DNA of 64,000 bases from Gammaproteobacteria bacterium. Lineage in GTDB: Bacteria; Pseudomonadota; Gammaproteobacteria; Pseudomonadales; Azotimanducaceae. The notes beneath the pieces are model-generated. The model searched no databases, had not been told where the DNA came from, and worked only from the letters and a program-made list of their open reading frames with translations. The position numbers were made by a program, and so were the translations under genes. Each line of letters begins with the position of its first letter. Position 1 is the stretch's first letter. The stretch lies in NCBI GenBank assembly GCA_009840545.1, contig VXNM01000009.1, forward strand, positions 374,559 to 438,558. Reading direction: 5' to 3'. Below, piece after piece: positions 52,794-62,338 of this stretch.

Positions 52794-54539
52794 TCACTCA
52801 ATGAGATGCCGATACATCTCGGGTAGGTATTTCTTTAGCGAGCGTATTTGTTCGTTCGAAAACATATGCGTCATTTGATTGTGGTTGAACAAGCCGCCCG
52901 CCACATGTTCTTTCAATTCTTGCGAGGGCAAATTCTCCAAACTCTCAAAGGCGGCATCTGGCTCAGCTCGTACCCAGTTGTATGCAACTTGAGTCCAATA
53001 GAGGCTGTGAAACCTCTCGGGGATGTCGTCCAACAAACTCCAAGCATCGTCACTCTTGCCTCTATCCGTTAGAACTTGCCCAATCGAAACATAGCACCAT
53101 TGCAGATTTTCAATGTCACGGGCCTTCTGCGCCATTGAAATTGCCGTTTCATAGTCCCCTTTAAGGGCTACACTGCGAATCACAGTTGGTTCTAGACCCC
53201 GTCCTCTCTGTTGTTCATTGACGGGTTCTTCGAGAGCCCACTTAAGAGCTTTGTCTGGATCGTCTTGAGAAACTACCCAAACTATGCGATACATCAGTAC
53301 CCAACGAAGATCCTGGATTTCTGTATCAGACTTCACCCAATCGCGTGCAGCTTCGGGGTTCAGTTCTGCCCAATAGCCCGCGATAGTCCGAGCGACTTCA
53401 CTCTTAGCGTCGTCACTCGAGATAATCCCAAGTCGCTTTGCTGCTTCGGCGGGTGCTGTCACAGATAGTGCGACCAATGCTTCTTTCTTGCTCCAATCCT
53501 GAAGTTCGCTTGGGATGAGTTCCAAACCCTCGAGCACAGCAAGAGGATCCGTATTAATCCACTCGGCAACAATGTGCCTTTGCATCTGCGTGCGCATTTC
53601 ACTATGTTCAATTGAAGACGTAGCATGAAATGCGACCGATGGATCCAATCTTGTGAGCGTCTCGAGGAGCATTTGAACTGCTGACTCATTGCCGCTACCT
53701 TCCAACGCAGAGTTAATTGCGCTTGCCACGTCAGTCGTGACACCAAGATCAATCCATGAGCTCAGAATGTGTCTGAGCAGTACGAGTTGAGCGTCGCTCA
53801 AGCTAGCGACATCGCCGCCATGACGCACAAGGAATTCACTCCACGCCGATGCGGGGTCCTCAACTAGCTCTCCAGCCATTGTCAATGCCTGACTATCCAT
53901 TAGTACTTGCTCATGGCCGAGTTGGCGCAACAGATCGAGGCGACGGCTATCTGACAGTTCGAATCTCGAGAGCAGAATTCCTGTCAATGCACTGCGTTGG
54001 TCCTCTTCAGCAAGAGAGCTTGCGTGAGCTATCGCTTCTTCCAAGTCTTGGCTTGACCACTCATCGAATACTGCGATCGTCAATCGGTTTCGAGCAGACT
54101 TGGAAAGGTCGTTTACCCGATGCAAGGCCTCGGTTGGATCAAGCTGCGCCACGCGTCGAATGACCGCTTCTTGAATTTCTCGATGCAGGCTCAAGAAATT
54201 TATGGTCCAACCCTGTTCTACAAGACTGGAAATGGAGTCGAGGTCTGCATTACGAAGATGACCGTGCAGAGCCTTGGAGCGATCAAACTGGCTCAGTCTT
54301 AAGAGCTCAAGATAAACTGATTCCGAAATTCCTGGACGTTGCTCGGTATTCTCACTCTGTTGACTTTCCGATTCTTCAATCTCGACATCTTCTGGAAAGA
54401 TCGTTTCAATTGGCGTTGCAATCTTTGGTTCAGGAAAAATGTAGGTCCAATAGACAAACGAAAAAGCCCCCACAACGGCAACGCCCACTAGCAGACCCAA
54501 GAGAAAAAAGAATGCCGTCTTTAACCAAGCAGGAACCAT
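52794..54539 (-). CDS. Membrane-anchored helical-repeat protein (paralogue 2), function unknown
   Basis: The 581-residue product has an N-terminal membrane helix (about 7-32) and a periplasmic helical solenoid. Shared segments with the downstream gene include DPASAWSEFLVRHG here and DPSAEWSEFLTIHG there, plus the EAVIRRVAQLDPTEAL and RAIVRRIAKKRPRNAL pair. The two are clearly paralogues that have diverged well apart. Repeats such as AEWINTDPLAVLEGL and AGYWAELNPEAARDWV recur. Function is unknown; the tandem pair probably acts together or on related ligands. Confidence 0.7.
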   Translation of the reverse strand: MVPAWLKTAFFFLLGLLVGVAVVGAFSFVYWTYIFPEPKIATPIETIFPEDVEIEESESQQSENTEQRPGISESVYLELLRLSQFDRSKALHGHLRNADLDSISSLVEQGWTINFLSLHREIQEAVIRRVAQLDPTEALHRVNDLSKSARNRLTIAVFDEWSSQDLEEAIAHASSLAEEDQRSALTGILLSRFELSDSRRLDLLRQLGHEQVLMDSQALTMAGELVEDPASAWSEFLVRHGGDVASLSDAQLVLLRHILSSWIDLGVTTDVASAINSALEGSGNESAVQMLLETLTRLDPSVAFHATSSIEHSEMRTQMQRHIVAEWINTDPLAVLEGLELIPSELQDWSKKEALVALSVTAPAEAAKRLGIISSDDAKSEVARTIAGYWAELNPEAARDWVKSDTEIQDLRWVLMYRIVWVVSQDDPDKALKWALEEPVNEQQRGRGLEPTVIRSVALKGDYETAISMAQKARDIENLQWCYVSIGQVLTDRGKSDDAWSLLDDIPERFHSLYWTQVAYNWVRAEPDAAFESLENLPSQELKEHVAGGLFNHNQMTHMFSNEQIRSLKKYLPEMYRHLIE

Positions 54540-54820
54540 GACTAATTCACTCAGACTTGCTCACGGGGAACTGTTCTCGGTTGACTAATGTTATTGCTTT
54601 TGACAAGACCTGGACTTCTTAGTGCGCTTTTGACCCTCAATTCTTCTGACTTCTAGGTCCAGCAAACACACTAGCAACGGCTGCACCATGCAAAGGGGTA
54701 CTCGCAAACGAATGGAAGTTTCTGGTGAATCCAATCGCAGTGGATTCGGAGCGCTTTACGCCGTAACGAATTGACTTCGTTTAGACTCTATTTTGGATGT
54801 CGAGAGTTGAGTAAATCTGA

Positions 54821-55270
54821 GTGAGGACGAGTCGCTGGCTGGACAACGTGTTCTCCGTCGCTCGCATGGAGTTTCGGACTACTCGGCGTCTCCCGAGGTT
54901 TTGGGAGATTGTCTGGATTAGCTCCGGAGTATCCATCGGTGCCTATACAACAGCTTGCCTGTTTCTTGTCTACATAGCCCCTCTTACGTTCCGTTTGTCA
55001 CAGCGACACCAAGTTATCTATTGAGCAACAATGATCCTTCGATGTTCTTGTTGCTTCAATTGGGGCTCTTGTTTTTGGCATTCGACGTGCGCCATCGACA
55101 TGAACGGGCACGTATCGCAGAGGTACTTGGTTCAAAGCCGATCACAAATTTTGAAGTCTTGCGGGACGGTTAACAGGCATTTCCACGTTACTTTGGCTAG
55201 TCATAGCAGCCAATGTACTAGCGCTTTTTACCTTGAGACAGGGCTCTCTGTCTCAATCGTGACACAATTT
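54821..55270 (+). pseudogene. Broken ABC-2 type permease gene, 5' part
   Basis: Three overlapping frames together spell one membrane permease. The first frame gives VFSVARMEFRTTRRLPRFW and a membrane helix, stopping at 55024. A second frame continues with YLLSNNDPSMFLLLQLGLLF and the following HERARIAEVLGSKP, stopping at 55173. A third then gives LTGISTLLWLVIAANVLALF before a stop near 55257. These pieces follow in correct order as in ABC permeases fused to M1-type aminopeptidase domains, so the gene has at least two frameshifts. The core and the rest of the gene are missing. Confidence 0.75.
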
Positions 55271-55319
55271 CATTCGCGCGACAGACGAAAGTAGGATTAT
55301 TAGGACCAGAGGAGACAGG

Positions 55320-55945
55320 ACAACTTGACGTGAGTCCTGCCGAATTCGAATAGGAGCGTGACTGGATTCCAGCATCAGCCGGCATAGTCGTCGATGATCT
55401 TGATCCTGGATTCCAACATTTCAAAAAATCTGTTAAAGAAACGAACGAATATGCCCTGCTTCTTAGGTGGATTCTTCGAACCAAGCCTTGGTATGGAACT
55501 TGATCAAGGGCTACCTATTTGGTCGTGGAACCAAAAAGATCGATGTATAGGCATCTGGCAACGATTGGAAGACTCAGATGCCTACGGGGTATTCCGAAAG
55601 ACTTATGCATTTGTTTGGACTAGAAACGGAATCCCTGGTGCCAGATTCTCAGTAGACCTGCCTTCATCCGGGACATGGTTGCTCGAATATCACATACCCG
55701 AGAGGTGAATCTCTTGGGGTCAGTCAGTTGATTATGAATTGGCTTTCAAAAACGACGTTGAGTCTCTCAACTTCACAATAGAATCAGGAACTATGGATAT
55801 GGGTTGGAATTCAATACAGACCTTTTCTCTTGAGCAGGGAAGCGTCGATTTGGATATTGTCGGTTCGCCAGCGGCGACAACGCTCTACGCGGACGCCATC
55901 CGTTGGACTAGAGTCGACACTTTCCCATCGGCAACATCGAACTAA
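55320..55945 (+). pseudogene. Broken gene, 3' part with golvesin-like domain
   Basis: This stretch reads as the C-terminal end of a large protein in pieces. One frame has VVDDLDPGFQ, then another from about 55460 gives SLGMELDQGLPIWSWNQKD through ARFSVDLPSSGTWLLEYHIPER. A TGA at 55706 interrupts it, and the same frame resumes with ISWGQSVDYELAF and ends YADAIRWTRVD at 55945. The VDD.D..F start, SG.W..EYH core and ADAIRW end are the pattern of golvesin-type C-terminal domains. With the permease fragment upstream it is the remains of one gene that has also suffered a large internal deletion. Confidence 0.65.
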
Positions 55946-56323
55946 CCTAGGAGACAGAGGGACAATCACGACTGATTACCTCTATGAACACAAAGGAAGA
56001 CGTTTTCTCCAATTCAGAGACAAAAAATGCTCCAATTCCTGCGTTCTGGTGCACTAGTAGCTCAAGAATTCGATGGTTTTTCACTGTCGCGATTAAATTA
56101 GCAGTGTGTGGTTTGACTCTTAGTTTTTTTCCCATTCGTAGTCATGTTGGAATGCTAATGCTTGGTCCGGCAGGTTGTTGGGCGTATTGGAGCGCAATTC
56201 CAGACTCTCGCGGTTCGTGACAAAGGGGAGCATTCGTAAAATGCGCTCCTTGAATCGTTCGAACAACCACCCAATCGTGCACCGTCTCCCTTCAAAAAGA
56301 ATCAACCAACGAGTCCAATCCTC
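55946..56323. other. Intergenic region before acnA
   Basis: A 78-codon frame at 55984-56220 with one hydrophobic segment has no recognisable relatives and no convincing ribosome-binding site; reverse-strand frames here are also unsupported. Probably decayed sequence following the broken gene, plus the acnA promoter, which I could not pinpoint. Confidence 0.35.
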
Positions 56324-59005
56324 GTGAGTACGAATAGCTTCGACAGTCAGAGATCTCTAACAATCGGAGATGTTAGCTGCTCCTATTTCGACCTCAATCG
56401 AGCGGGCGAGAATGGTGCTGGTGAAATATCTCAATTGCCCGTTTCTCTCAGAGTTCTAATGGAGAATCTCCTCCGTTTTGAGGATGGAAACTCGGTCACT
56501 GCCGATGACATCAAAGCAATTGCAGATTGGTGCAATGGATCTTCAAGCGATCGCGAAATCGCCTTTCGGCCGGCACGGGTTCTGATGCAAGACTTTACCG
56601 GCGTTCCCGCCGTAGCTGACCTCGCGGCCATGCGCAATGCGGTTGTGGATTCCGGGCACGATGCGTCCTTGATCAATCCCTTGACTCCGGTGGATCTAGT
56701 TATCGATCACTCAGTTATGGTGGACAGATTTGGCTCTTCCGATTCATTCGAAGAAAACGTGAAGCTGGAAATACAACGAAACCGAGAGCGATATCGCTTT
56801 CTAAAGTGGGGTCAGTCTGCGTTTGAGAACTTTCGAGTTGTTCCCCCTGGCACTGGGATTTGCCACCAAGTCAATCTCGAATATCTGGCCCAGGTAGTTT
56901 GGACAAAAGGACTGAATGGATCCTCAGTGGCCTACCCGGACACGCTGGTGGGAACTGATAGCCATACGACGATGATCAATGCTCTTGGAGTGTTAGGTTG
57001 GGGGGTTGGAGGCATCGAAGCCGAAGCGGCAATGCTTGGACAGCCAATTTCCATGTTGATCCCCCGTGTAGTTGGGGTGCGCATGACGGGCTCACTAGCC
57101 GAAGGAGTAACGGCTACTGACCTAGTCCTACGAGTTGTCGAAGTATTGCGAGACATTGGGGTCGTGGGTTGTTTTGTCGAGTTCTTTGGACCAGGTCTGG
57201 CGGAGCTTTCGCTTGCCGACCGTGCGACGATTTCGAATATGGCTCCAGAGTACGGAGCGACATGCGGATTCTTTCCCGTTGACGAAGAGACGCTCAACTA
57301 CCTGAAGCTTACATCGAGACCCAAAGAGTTGATTGACTTGGTGGACTCGTACTCCAAAGCCCAAGGCCTCTGGCGTAGTGAATCAGTAGAACCACAGTTT
57401 TCATCAACCGTTGAAGTCGATCTTTCCACTATTGAATCATCTCTAGCTGGACCAAAGAGACCTCAAGACCGAGTCTCCATTCAAAACCTAAAGGCGAGCT
57501 TCGACCTTGCTGCTAGACAGGGCTCGTCGACTCCCTCTTCTTCACGTCCCGAAGTCCCGGTTAAAGGAACTAACTACAGACTAGCAGACGGCGATGTAGT
57601 AATTGCTGCAATTACTTCGTGCACCAACACTTCAAACCCGGCAGTCATGCTTGGTGCAGGACTTGTCGCGCAAAAGGCACTAGAACTTGGACTTCGAACT
57701 AGTCCGTGGGTCAAGACTTCTCTTGCACCGGGTTCCAAGGTCGTTACAGACTACTTGAACCGCACCGGTCTTCAACAGTCGCTCGACACGCTTGGCTTCA
57801 ATCTGGTTGGGTACGGTTGCACTACCTGCATCGGCAATTCAGGACCCCTGCCAGAGGAAGTATCGGAAGCCATTAGTGAAGGAGATCTTGTTGTTGCGTC
57901 TGTGCTATCGGGTAATCGGAACTTTGAAGGACGAGTTCACCAGGAGGTCCGCACCAATTGGTTGGCATCTCCTCCCCTGGTGGTTGCTTACGCCATTTCC
58001 GGAACGGTAAGGATAGATCTCACTAAGGATCCGTTGGGCAAGAGCGTTAACGGTGACGATGTCTTTCTTAGGGATATCTGGCCATCCAACGATGAAATTC
58101 GATCCTTGATGGACCAAGTGTCCGCAGACATGTTCGATCGCGAGTACTCGAATGTATTCGCCGGACCCGAAGCGTGGCAGGCATTTGAGACAGAACTAAC
58201 ATCCACTTACGGGTGGTCTCCCTCTCATTACATCAAGCAACCTCCCTTCTTTTCGGTTGGTCAAGAACTCGACCAATCGGTAGAAATTCAGGACGCTTCA
58301 ATTCTTGCCTTGTTAGGTGATTCTGTAACAACTGATCACATCTCTCCCGCAGGAGCGATTCAACCTGCTAGCCCTGCAGGGGAGTACTTGCAGCAGCAAG
58401 GAGTTCAAGTAGCAGACTTCAATTCCTACGGGTCACGGCGTGGCAACCATGAAGTGATGATGCGGGGCACATTTGGGAACATCAGAATCCGAAACGAAAT
58501 GGTGCCGGGAGTAGAGGGAGGATATACCCAGTACATTCCCACCGGCGATCAAGTCTCCATATACGACGCAGCCATGCGATATACCGGGGAAGACACTCCT
58601 CTCGTCGTATTCGCTGGAAAGGAATACGGTACAGGTTCAAGCAGGGACTGGGCGGCCAAGGGAACCCGACTCTTGGGTATACGTGCCGTTATAGCCGAGA
58701 GTTTTGAGAGAATTCATCGATCCAATCTTGTCGGAATGGGAGTGCTTCCTCTTCAATTCCAAGAAGGAGAATCTCGAAAGACGTTGGGTCTAAACGGGTC
58801 CGAATCCATTAGCATTGGCTTCGTACCAGGGGAATCGACGATTGCGACGCGCCAAACTCTTCAATTGACGGTAAAGCGGTCGTCTGGCGAGGAACAAATC
58901 ACCCCGGTGTTGAGTCGAATCGACACCGACAATGAAATCGAGTACTTCCGTCGTGGCGGAATTCTTCAATACGTCCTCGATAACGTCTTGAAGGAAGCAA
59001 GCTGA
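56324..59005 (+). CDS. acnA: Aconitate hydratase A
   Basis: The 893-residue enzyme isomerises citrate to isocitrate in the TCA cycle. The [4Fe-4S] cluster cysteines lie in AAITSCTNTSNP (about 429-440) and YGCTTCIGNSG (about 500-510). The early motif GTDSHTTMINALGVLGWGVGG and the C-terminal domain with GKEYGTGSSRDWAAKG are standard. Length and domain order match the AcnA/IRP1 group rather than AcnB. It begins at a GTG (56324). thrS follows after 33 bases on the same strand. Confidence 0.95.
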   Translation: MSTNSFDSQRSLTIGDVSCSYFDLNRAGENGAGEISQLPVSLRVLMENLLRFEDGNSVTADDIKAIADWCNGSSSDREIAFRPARVLMQDFTGVPAVADLAAMRNAVVDSGHDASLINPLTPVDLVIDHSVMVDRFGSSDSFEENVKLEIQRNRERYRFLKWGQSAFENFRVVPPGTGICHQVNLEYLAQVVWTKGLNGSSVAYPDTLVGTDSHTTMINALGVLGWGVGGIEAEAAMLGQPISMLIPRVVGVRMTGSLAEGVTATDLVLRVVEVLRDIGVVGCFVEFFGPGLAELSLADRATISNMAPEYGATCGFFPVDEETLNYLKLTSRPKELIDLVDSYSKAQGLWRSESVEPQFSSTVEVDLSTIESSLAGPKRPQDRVSIQNLKASFDLAARQGSSTPSSSRPEVPVKGTNYRLADGDVVIAAITSCTNTSNPAVMLGAGLVAQKALELGLRTSPWVKTSLAPGSKVVTDYLNRTGLQQSLDTLGFNLVGYGCTTCIGNSGPLPEEVSEAISEGDLVVASVLSGNRNFEGRVHQEVRTNWLASPPLVVAYAISGTVRIDLTKDPLGKSVNGDDVFLRDIWPSNDEIRSLMDQVSADMFDREYSNVFAGPEAWQAFETELTSTYGWSPSHYIKQPPFFSVGQELDQSVEIQDASILALLGDSVTTDHISPAGAIQPASPAGEYLQQQGVQVADFNSYGSRRGNHEVMMRGTFGNIRIRNEMVPGVEGGYTQYIPTGDQVSIYDAAMRYTGEDTPLVVFAGKEYGTGSSRDWAAKGTRLLGIRAVIAESFERIHRSNLVGMGVLPLQFQEGESRKTLGLNGSESISIGFVPGESTIATRQTLQLTVKRSSGEEQITPVLSRIDTDNEIEYFRRGGILQYVLDNVLKEAS

Positions 59006-59038
59006 CCTCCATTCGCGGTCGCACGGATTCTGAGAGAA

Positions 59039-60877
59039 ATGCCTTACGAACATCAAGGAGACTTCTCCGCTGAGGACGAAGCGCTCTATCGAATTAGACA
59101 CAGCTTAGCCCATGTGTTAGCGCAGGCAGTACTGAGCATTCGAGAAGGCTCTACTCTGGGATTTGGACCTCCGATCAGAGATGGTTTTTACTACGACTTT
59201 GCACTGTCAGAACCAATTACCGACGAAGACTTTCCAGAGATCGAGCGCAGAATGCGCAAGATTCTCAAGAGTGGCCAACGCTTCTACTGTGAAGAGCTGG
59301 CCAAGGACGAAGCCCTCTCAAGACTCGACGAAATGGGCGAGCCATACAAACGCGAGTATGCAGTCGAATTGTGCGAGAAGAATGGACTCGATTCACTAAC
59401 TTTCTATCGAAACGGACCTTTTGTTGACATGTGCGAGGGGCCTCATGTCGACACAACGAAAGAGATCCCACGAGACGCATTCAAGCTTCGAAGCGTTGCT
59501 GGTGCATATTGGCGTGGCGATTCCGCCAATCAAATGCTCACCCGAATTTATGCGTGGGCTTTTAAGACAAAAGATGAGCTCGATCAATACGTCAAAGCCT
59601 ATGAGGAAGCACAACTGCGCGACCACAAGAAGCTGGGGCGGGAGCTGGGAATTTTCACCATCGACAACGATATTGGACGTGGTCTCCCTCTTTGGTTGCC
59701 CAACGGTACCGTCATACGCGATGAATTGGAGAAACTCGCCGTTGAGCTTGAGTTCAAGGCAGGCTACCAACGAGTCGCCACACCCCAAATTGCGAAACAG
59801 GACCTGTTCTTTCAAACTGGACACCTTCCTTACTACGCCGACGACATGTATCCGCCGATGGAACTGACCGAGCAAACCGACGACGGCGAAGTAACCAAGG
59901 AAGCGTACATGCTTCGACCCATGAACTGTCCGCACCACCACAAGATTTTCGCCGCTCAACCGAGGAGTTATCGAGAGCTTCCCGTTCGGCTTGCCGAATA
60001 CGGACACGTCTATCGTTTCGAGGAATCGGGTGCTGTTAGTGGGCTTTTGAGAGTGCGTGGCATGTGCATGAACGATGCTCACATTTACTGTTCCGAAGAC
60101 CAGATAAAGTCTGAGTTTCAAGCGATCATGGAACTCTACGACGAAGCCTACCGAATTCTGGGATTGGAGACTTATTACCTACGACTCTCGAAATACGATC
60201 CCGATGATCCAAAACGGAAGGAGAAGTATGTAGAAAATCCAGAAGCGTGGAATCGGTCAGAAGCACTAATAACCGAGCTAATGGACGAAATGGGCGTGGA
60301 CTACGCTGAAGGTATCGGAGAGGCGGCGTTCTACGGTCCCAAAATCGATGTGCAGTTTCCGACCGTAACGGGACGAGACGAGTCTGTGAGCACTATCCAA
60401 TTGGATTTCGCAATTCCGTCTCGCTTGAATCTCTCCTACATTGGACCGGACGGAGAAGAGCACGTACCTTACTGCATACATCGAGCACCACTCTCTACTC
60501 ACGAAAGAATGGTGGCTTACTTGATTGAGCACTACGGCGGAGCATTTCCCACTTGGCTTGCCCCTGTTCAGGTTCAAGTAGTTACTGTCTCCGAACAGTT
60601 TCATGAGTACGGCAAACGCATTGTTGACCAATTGCGGTCCCGCTTCGTTCGGGCTGAATTAGCACCCGAATCGGATACAGTTTCAAAGAAAATACGTCAA
60701 GGAACGGTGTCAAAGATTCCAAATTTGCTGATTGTCGGTGCCCGAGAGCAGGAAGACGGTACGGTAACCCACAGACGTTACGGGATAAGAGAGCAAGTAA
60801 CCATGCCGTTGGGGAAATTTGAAGACTTGATTTTGAAAACGATCAACAGCCGCTCCTTGGACTTCCAAGAGGCTTAA
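59039..60877 (+). CDS. thrS: Threonyl-tRNA synthetase without a TGS domain
   Basis: The 612-residue class II synthetase starts directly in the N2 editing domain (RIRHSLAHVLAQAV near residues 18-31; usual second-motif region YWRGDSANQMLTRIY). It lacks the N-terminal TGS/N1 domain of about 60 residues found in E. coli ThrS. The Zn-binding and catalytic motifs are intact: RPMNCPHHHKIF, the motif 2 region YGHVYRFEESGAVSGLLRVRG cited by its start YGHVYR, and motif 3 IHRAPLSTHERMVAYLIEHY cited by STHERM. The C-terminal anticodon-binding domain ends VTMPLGKFEDL. The usual infC-rpmI-rplT neighbours are absent. Confidence 0.95.
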   Translation: MPYEHQGDFSAEDEALYRIRHSLAHVLAQAVLSIREGSTLGFGPPIRDGFYYDFALSEPITDEDFPEIERRMRKILKSGQRFYCEELAKDEALSRLDEMGEPYKREYAVELCEKNGLDSLTFYRNGPFVDMCEGPHVDTTKEIPRDAFKLRSVAGAYWRGDSANQMLTRIYAWAFKTKDELDQYVKAYEEAQLRDHKKLGRELGIFTIDNDIGRGLPLWLPNGTVIRDELEKLAVELEFKAGYQRVATPQIAKQDLFFQTGHLPYYADDMYPPMELTEQTDDGEVTKEAYMLRPMNCPHHHKIFAAQPRSYRELPVRLAEYGHVYRFEESGAVSGLLRVRGMCMNDAHIYCSEDQIKSEFQAIMELYDEAYRILGLETYYLRLSKYDPDDPKRKEKYVENPEAWNRSEALITELMDEMGVDYAEGIGEAAFYGPKIDVQFPTVTGRDESVSTIQLDFAIPSRLNLSYIGPDGEEHVPYCIHRAPLSTHERMVAYLIEHYGGAFPTWLAPVQVQVVTVSEQFHEYGKRIVDQLRSRFVRAELAPESDTVSKKIRQGTVSKIPNLLIVGAREQEDGTVTHRRYGIREQVTMPLGKFEDLILKTINSRSLDFQEA

Positions 60878-61115
60878 ATCGTCGTAAAGCCACGTTCTTC
60901 CCTCCATGGGTAGATCCGTCGATGATTGAAGAGACCCGATTTACACAATAGGGGGCTTTAGCTAGAGCAAACAAGCCTTGACCGGCGATGCAAGCTCGGA
61001 GCGCCCGAAGTACTCTCAATTGTCTGACAGGAATAGATTCCGCTAACCGCACCAAGAATGCAAGTTGAACCTAACAGGTGCGTCGACCGGAATGGCTAAC
61101 ACCACTTCAATTTAA
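60878..61115. other. Intergenic region after thrS
   Basis: About 240 bases in which I see no RNA gene, promoter or terminator of note. Confidence 0.3.
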
Positions 61116-61358
61116 ATGCCAAACGACACCAACATGTACTCCGAAGAACAGAGAGTCGAGCCGTTTGAGATCGTGGTAGTACGATCGTTCTATGATGGCG
61201 GTTCTTTGAGTAAACGACTAGGAGTAGTGTCTTTAGATGACTTCGCAAATCTCTTTGAAGTGCGTGAATTGTTGGGGCGCAAGTATCCTTCCAGGTTCCA
61301 TTCACAAGAGGTTAAGGGAGTTGTAGATCAGCTCTTGTTAGAACAAAGCCTCTTCTAA
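61116..61358 (+). CDS. Hypothetical 80-residue protein
   Basis: An ATG at 61116 opens an 80-codon frame with a mixed charged and hydrophobic composition that looks protein-like, with a middle part reading RLGVVSLDDFANLFEVREL. There is no strong ribosome-binding site and I recognise no domain. It is flanked by gaps and not overlapped by a better frame. It could be a small cytosolic protein; chance cannot be excluded. Confidence 0.45.
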   Translation: MPNDTNMYSEEQRVEPFEIVVVRSFYDGGSLSKRLGVVSLDDFANLFEVRELLGRKYPSRFHSQEVKGVVDQLLLEQSLF

Positions 61359-61495
61359 TACATACACGCTTCGATCTATTGATTGCGCGGGATCGGTAGG
61401 TCTTGTGAGGATGTGAGATCCGTCTTCGGCAGTCGTCTCTTGTCGGAGCTGTGAGAGAGGATCGAACAAGAGACTACATTCAATTTCCGATTCAA

Positions 61496-62200
61496 TCACT
61501 CACGGGAGTCGATGATGTCTACATCGGAAGGTTCATATTCCATTACGTAACGAACCAAGTACTTATCTCTAGCTCGCAAGTACGCACGCTCTGAAATGTC
61601 TCCTCGATTCGCCATCTCCTCAAGCCGGTGCAGGCTGCGTTCAATGCGTTCCTTCTCTTTTGACGAAAGATTTTCGTAGGAATCAGGTCCAGCACGCAGA
61701 AAGTTTCTGTCTGCTATACCGAAACTTGCAGGTTCATACGCAATCGTCCTGTTGACAAATCTGAGGGCTAGGTAAGTTGCCTCAACAAAAAAAAGAACAG
61801 CTAGGACTCGAAACAGTGTTTGTGAGCCAGCCAAACTAAACGCATACAAAGCAATAGCGGCGTTACAGCCTTGAATCAAAATCCAGACAAAGATCGCTGA
61901 AAGAATTGGTGTAAGCTGGGAACCCTTTGCACCTTCTCCACTATGTTCTTTCTGCGAAATCGAATGTGCAATTCTGTCCATAGCACTTGCGATGTACCTC
62001 AGAGACTGTGCTAGCAACACCAAACCGAGAGTCACAAATCCAGCGAGCCAGCTTCCGATTACAAGCATGCCGATGATCAATGAAATGTAGCTTGCAATAG
62101 CTAGGACATGTAGAGCTCCTTTCCAGAGCCGTTTCATAAGGGTGAACGAGTCATGGCGAAATGCTTGGATCATTGTGAATTCCTTTTGCTCGAACGTCAT
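61496..62200 (-). CDS. Membrane protein with a SHOCT-like C-terminus, function unknown
   Basis: I do not recognise this 234-residue protein by name. About four hydrophobic helices occupy residues 30-75 and 100-145, and a charged cytoplasmic tail follows. The tail includes RLEEMANRGDISERAYLRAR, which resembles the short oligomerisation (SHOCT-like) helices with their L..L...G.IS...F/Y pattern. It runs opposite to the nitroreductase gene. No partner is evident. Confidence 0.6.
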   Translation of the reverse strand: MTFEQKEFTMIQAFRHDSFTLMKRLWKGALHVLAIASYISLIIGMLVIGSWLAGFVTLGLVLLAQSLRYIASAMDRIAHSISQKEHSGEGAKGSQLTPILSAIFVWILIQGCNAAIALYAFSLAGSQTLFRVLAVLFFVEATYLALRFVNRTIAYEPASFGIADRNFLRAGPDSYENLSSKEKERIERSLHRLEEMANRGDISERAYLRARDKYLVRYVMEYEPSDVDIIDSRE

Positions 62201-62338
62201 CGATTGTATGGTGCAATCTAGGCTGAATTTCTACAAGATTCTTACCCACTCAAAGGTAGCTACTCCAATGTCCTTAAGATTTCACTTTGTTCATAGAGAA
62301 TCACAAACCAAATTCCTACCACGACTTGGAGATCCGTT

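Noticed and set aside
55984-56220. A 78-residue membrane protein
   Set aside because: No ribosome-binding site, competing frames on the other strand, and location directly after a decayed gene.
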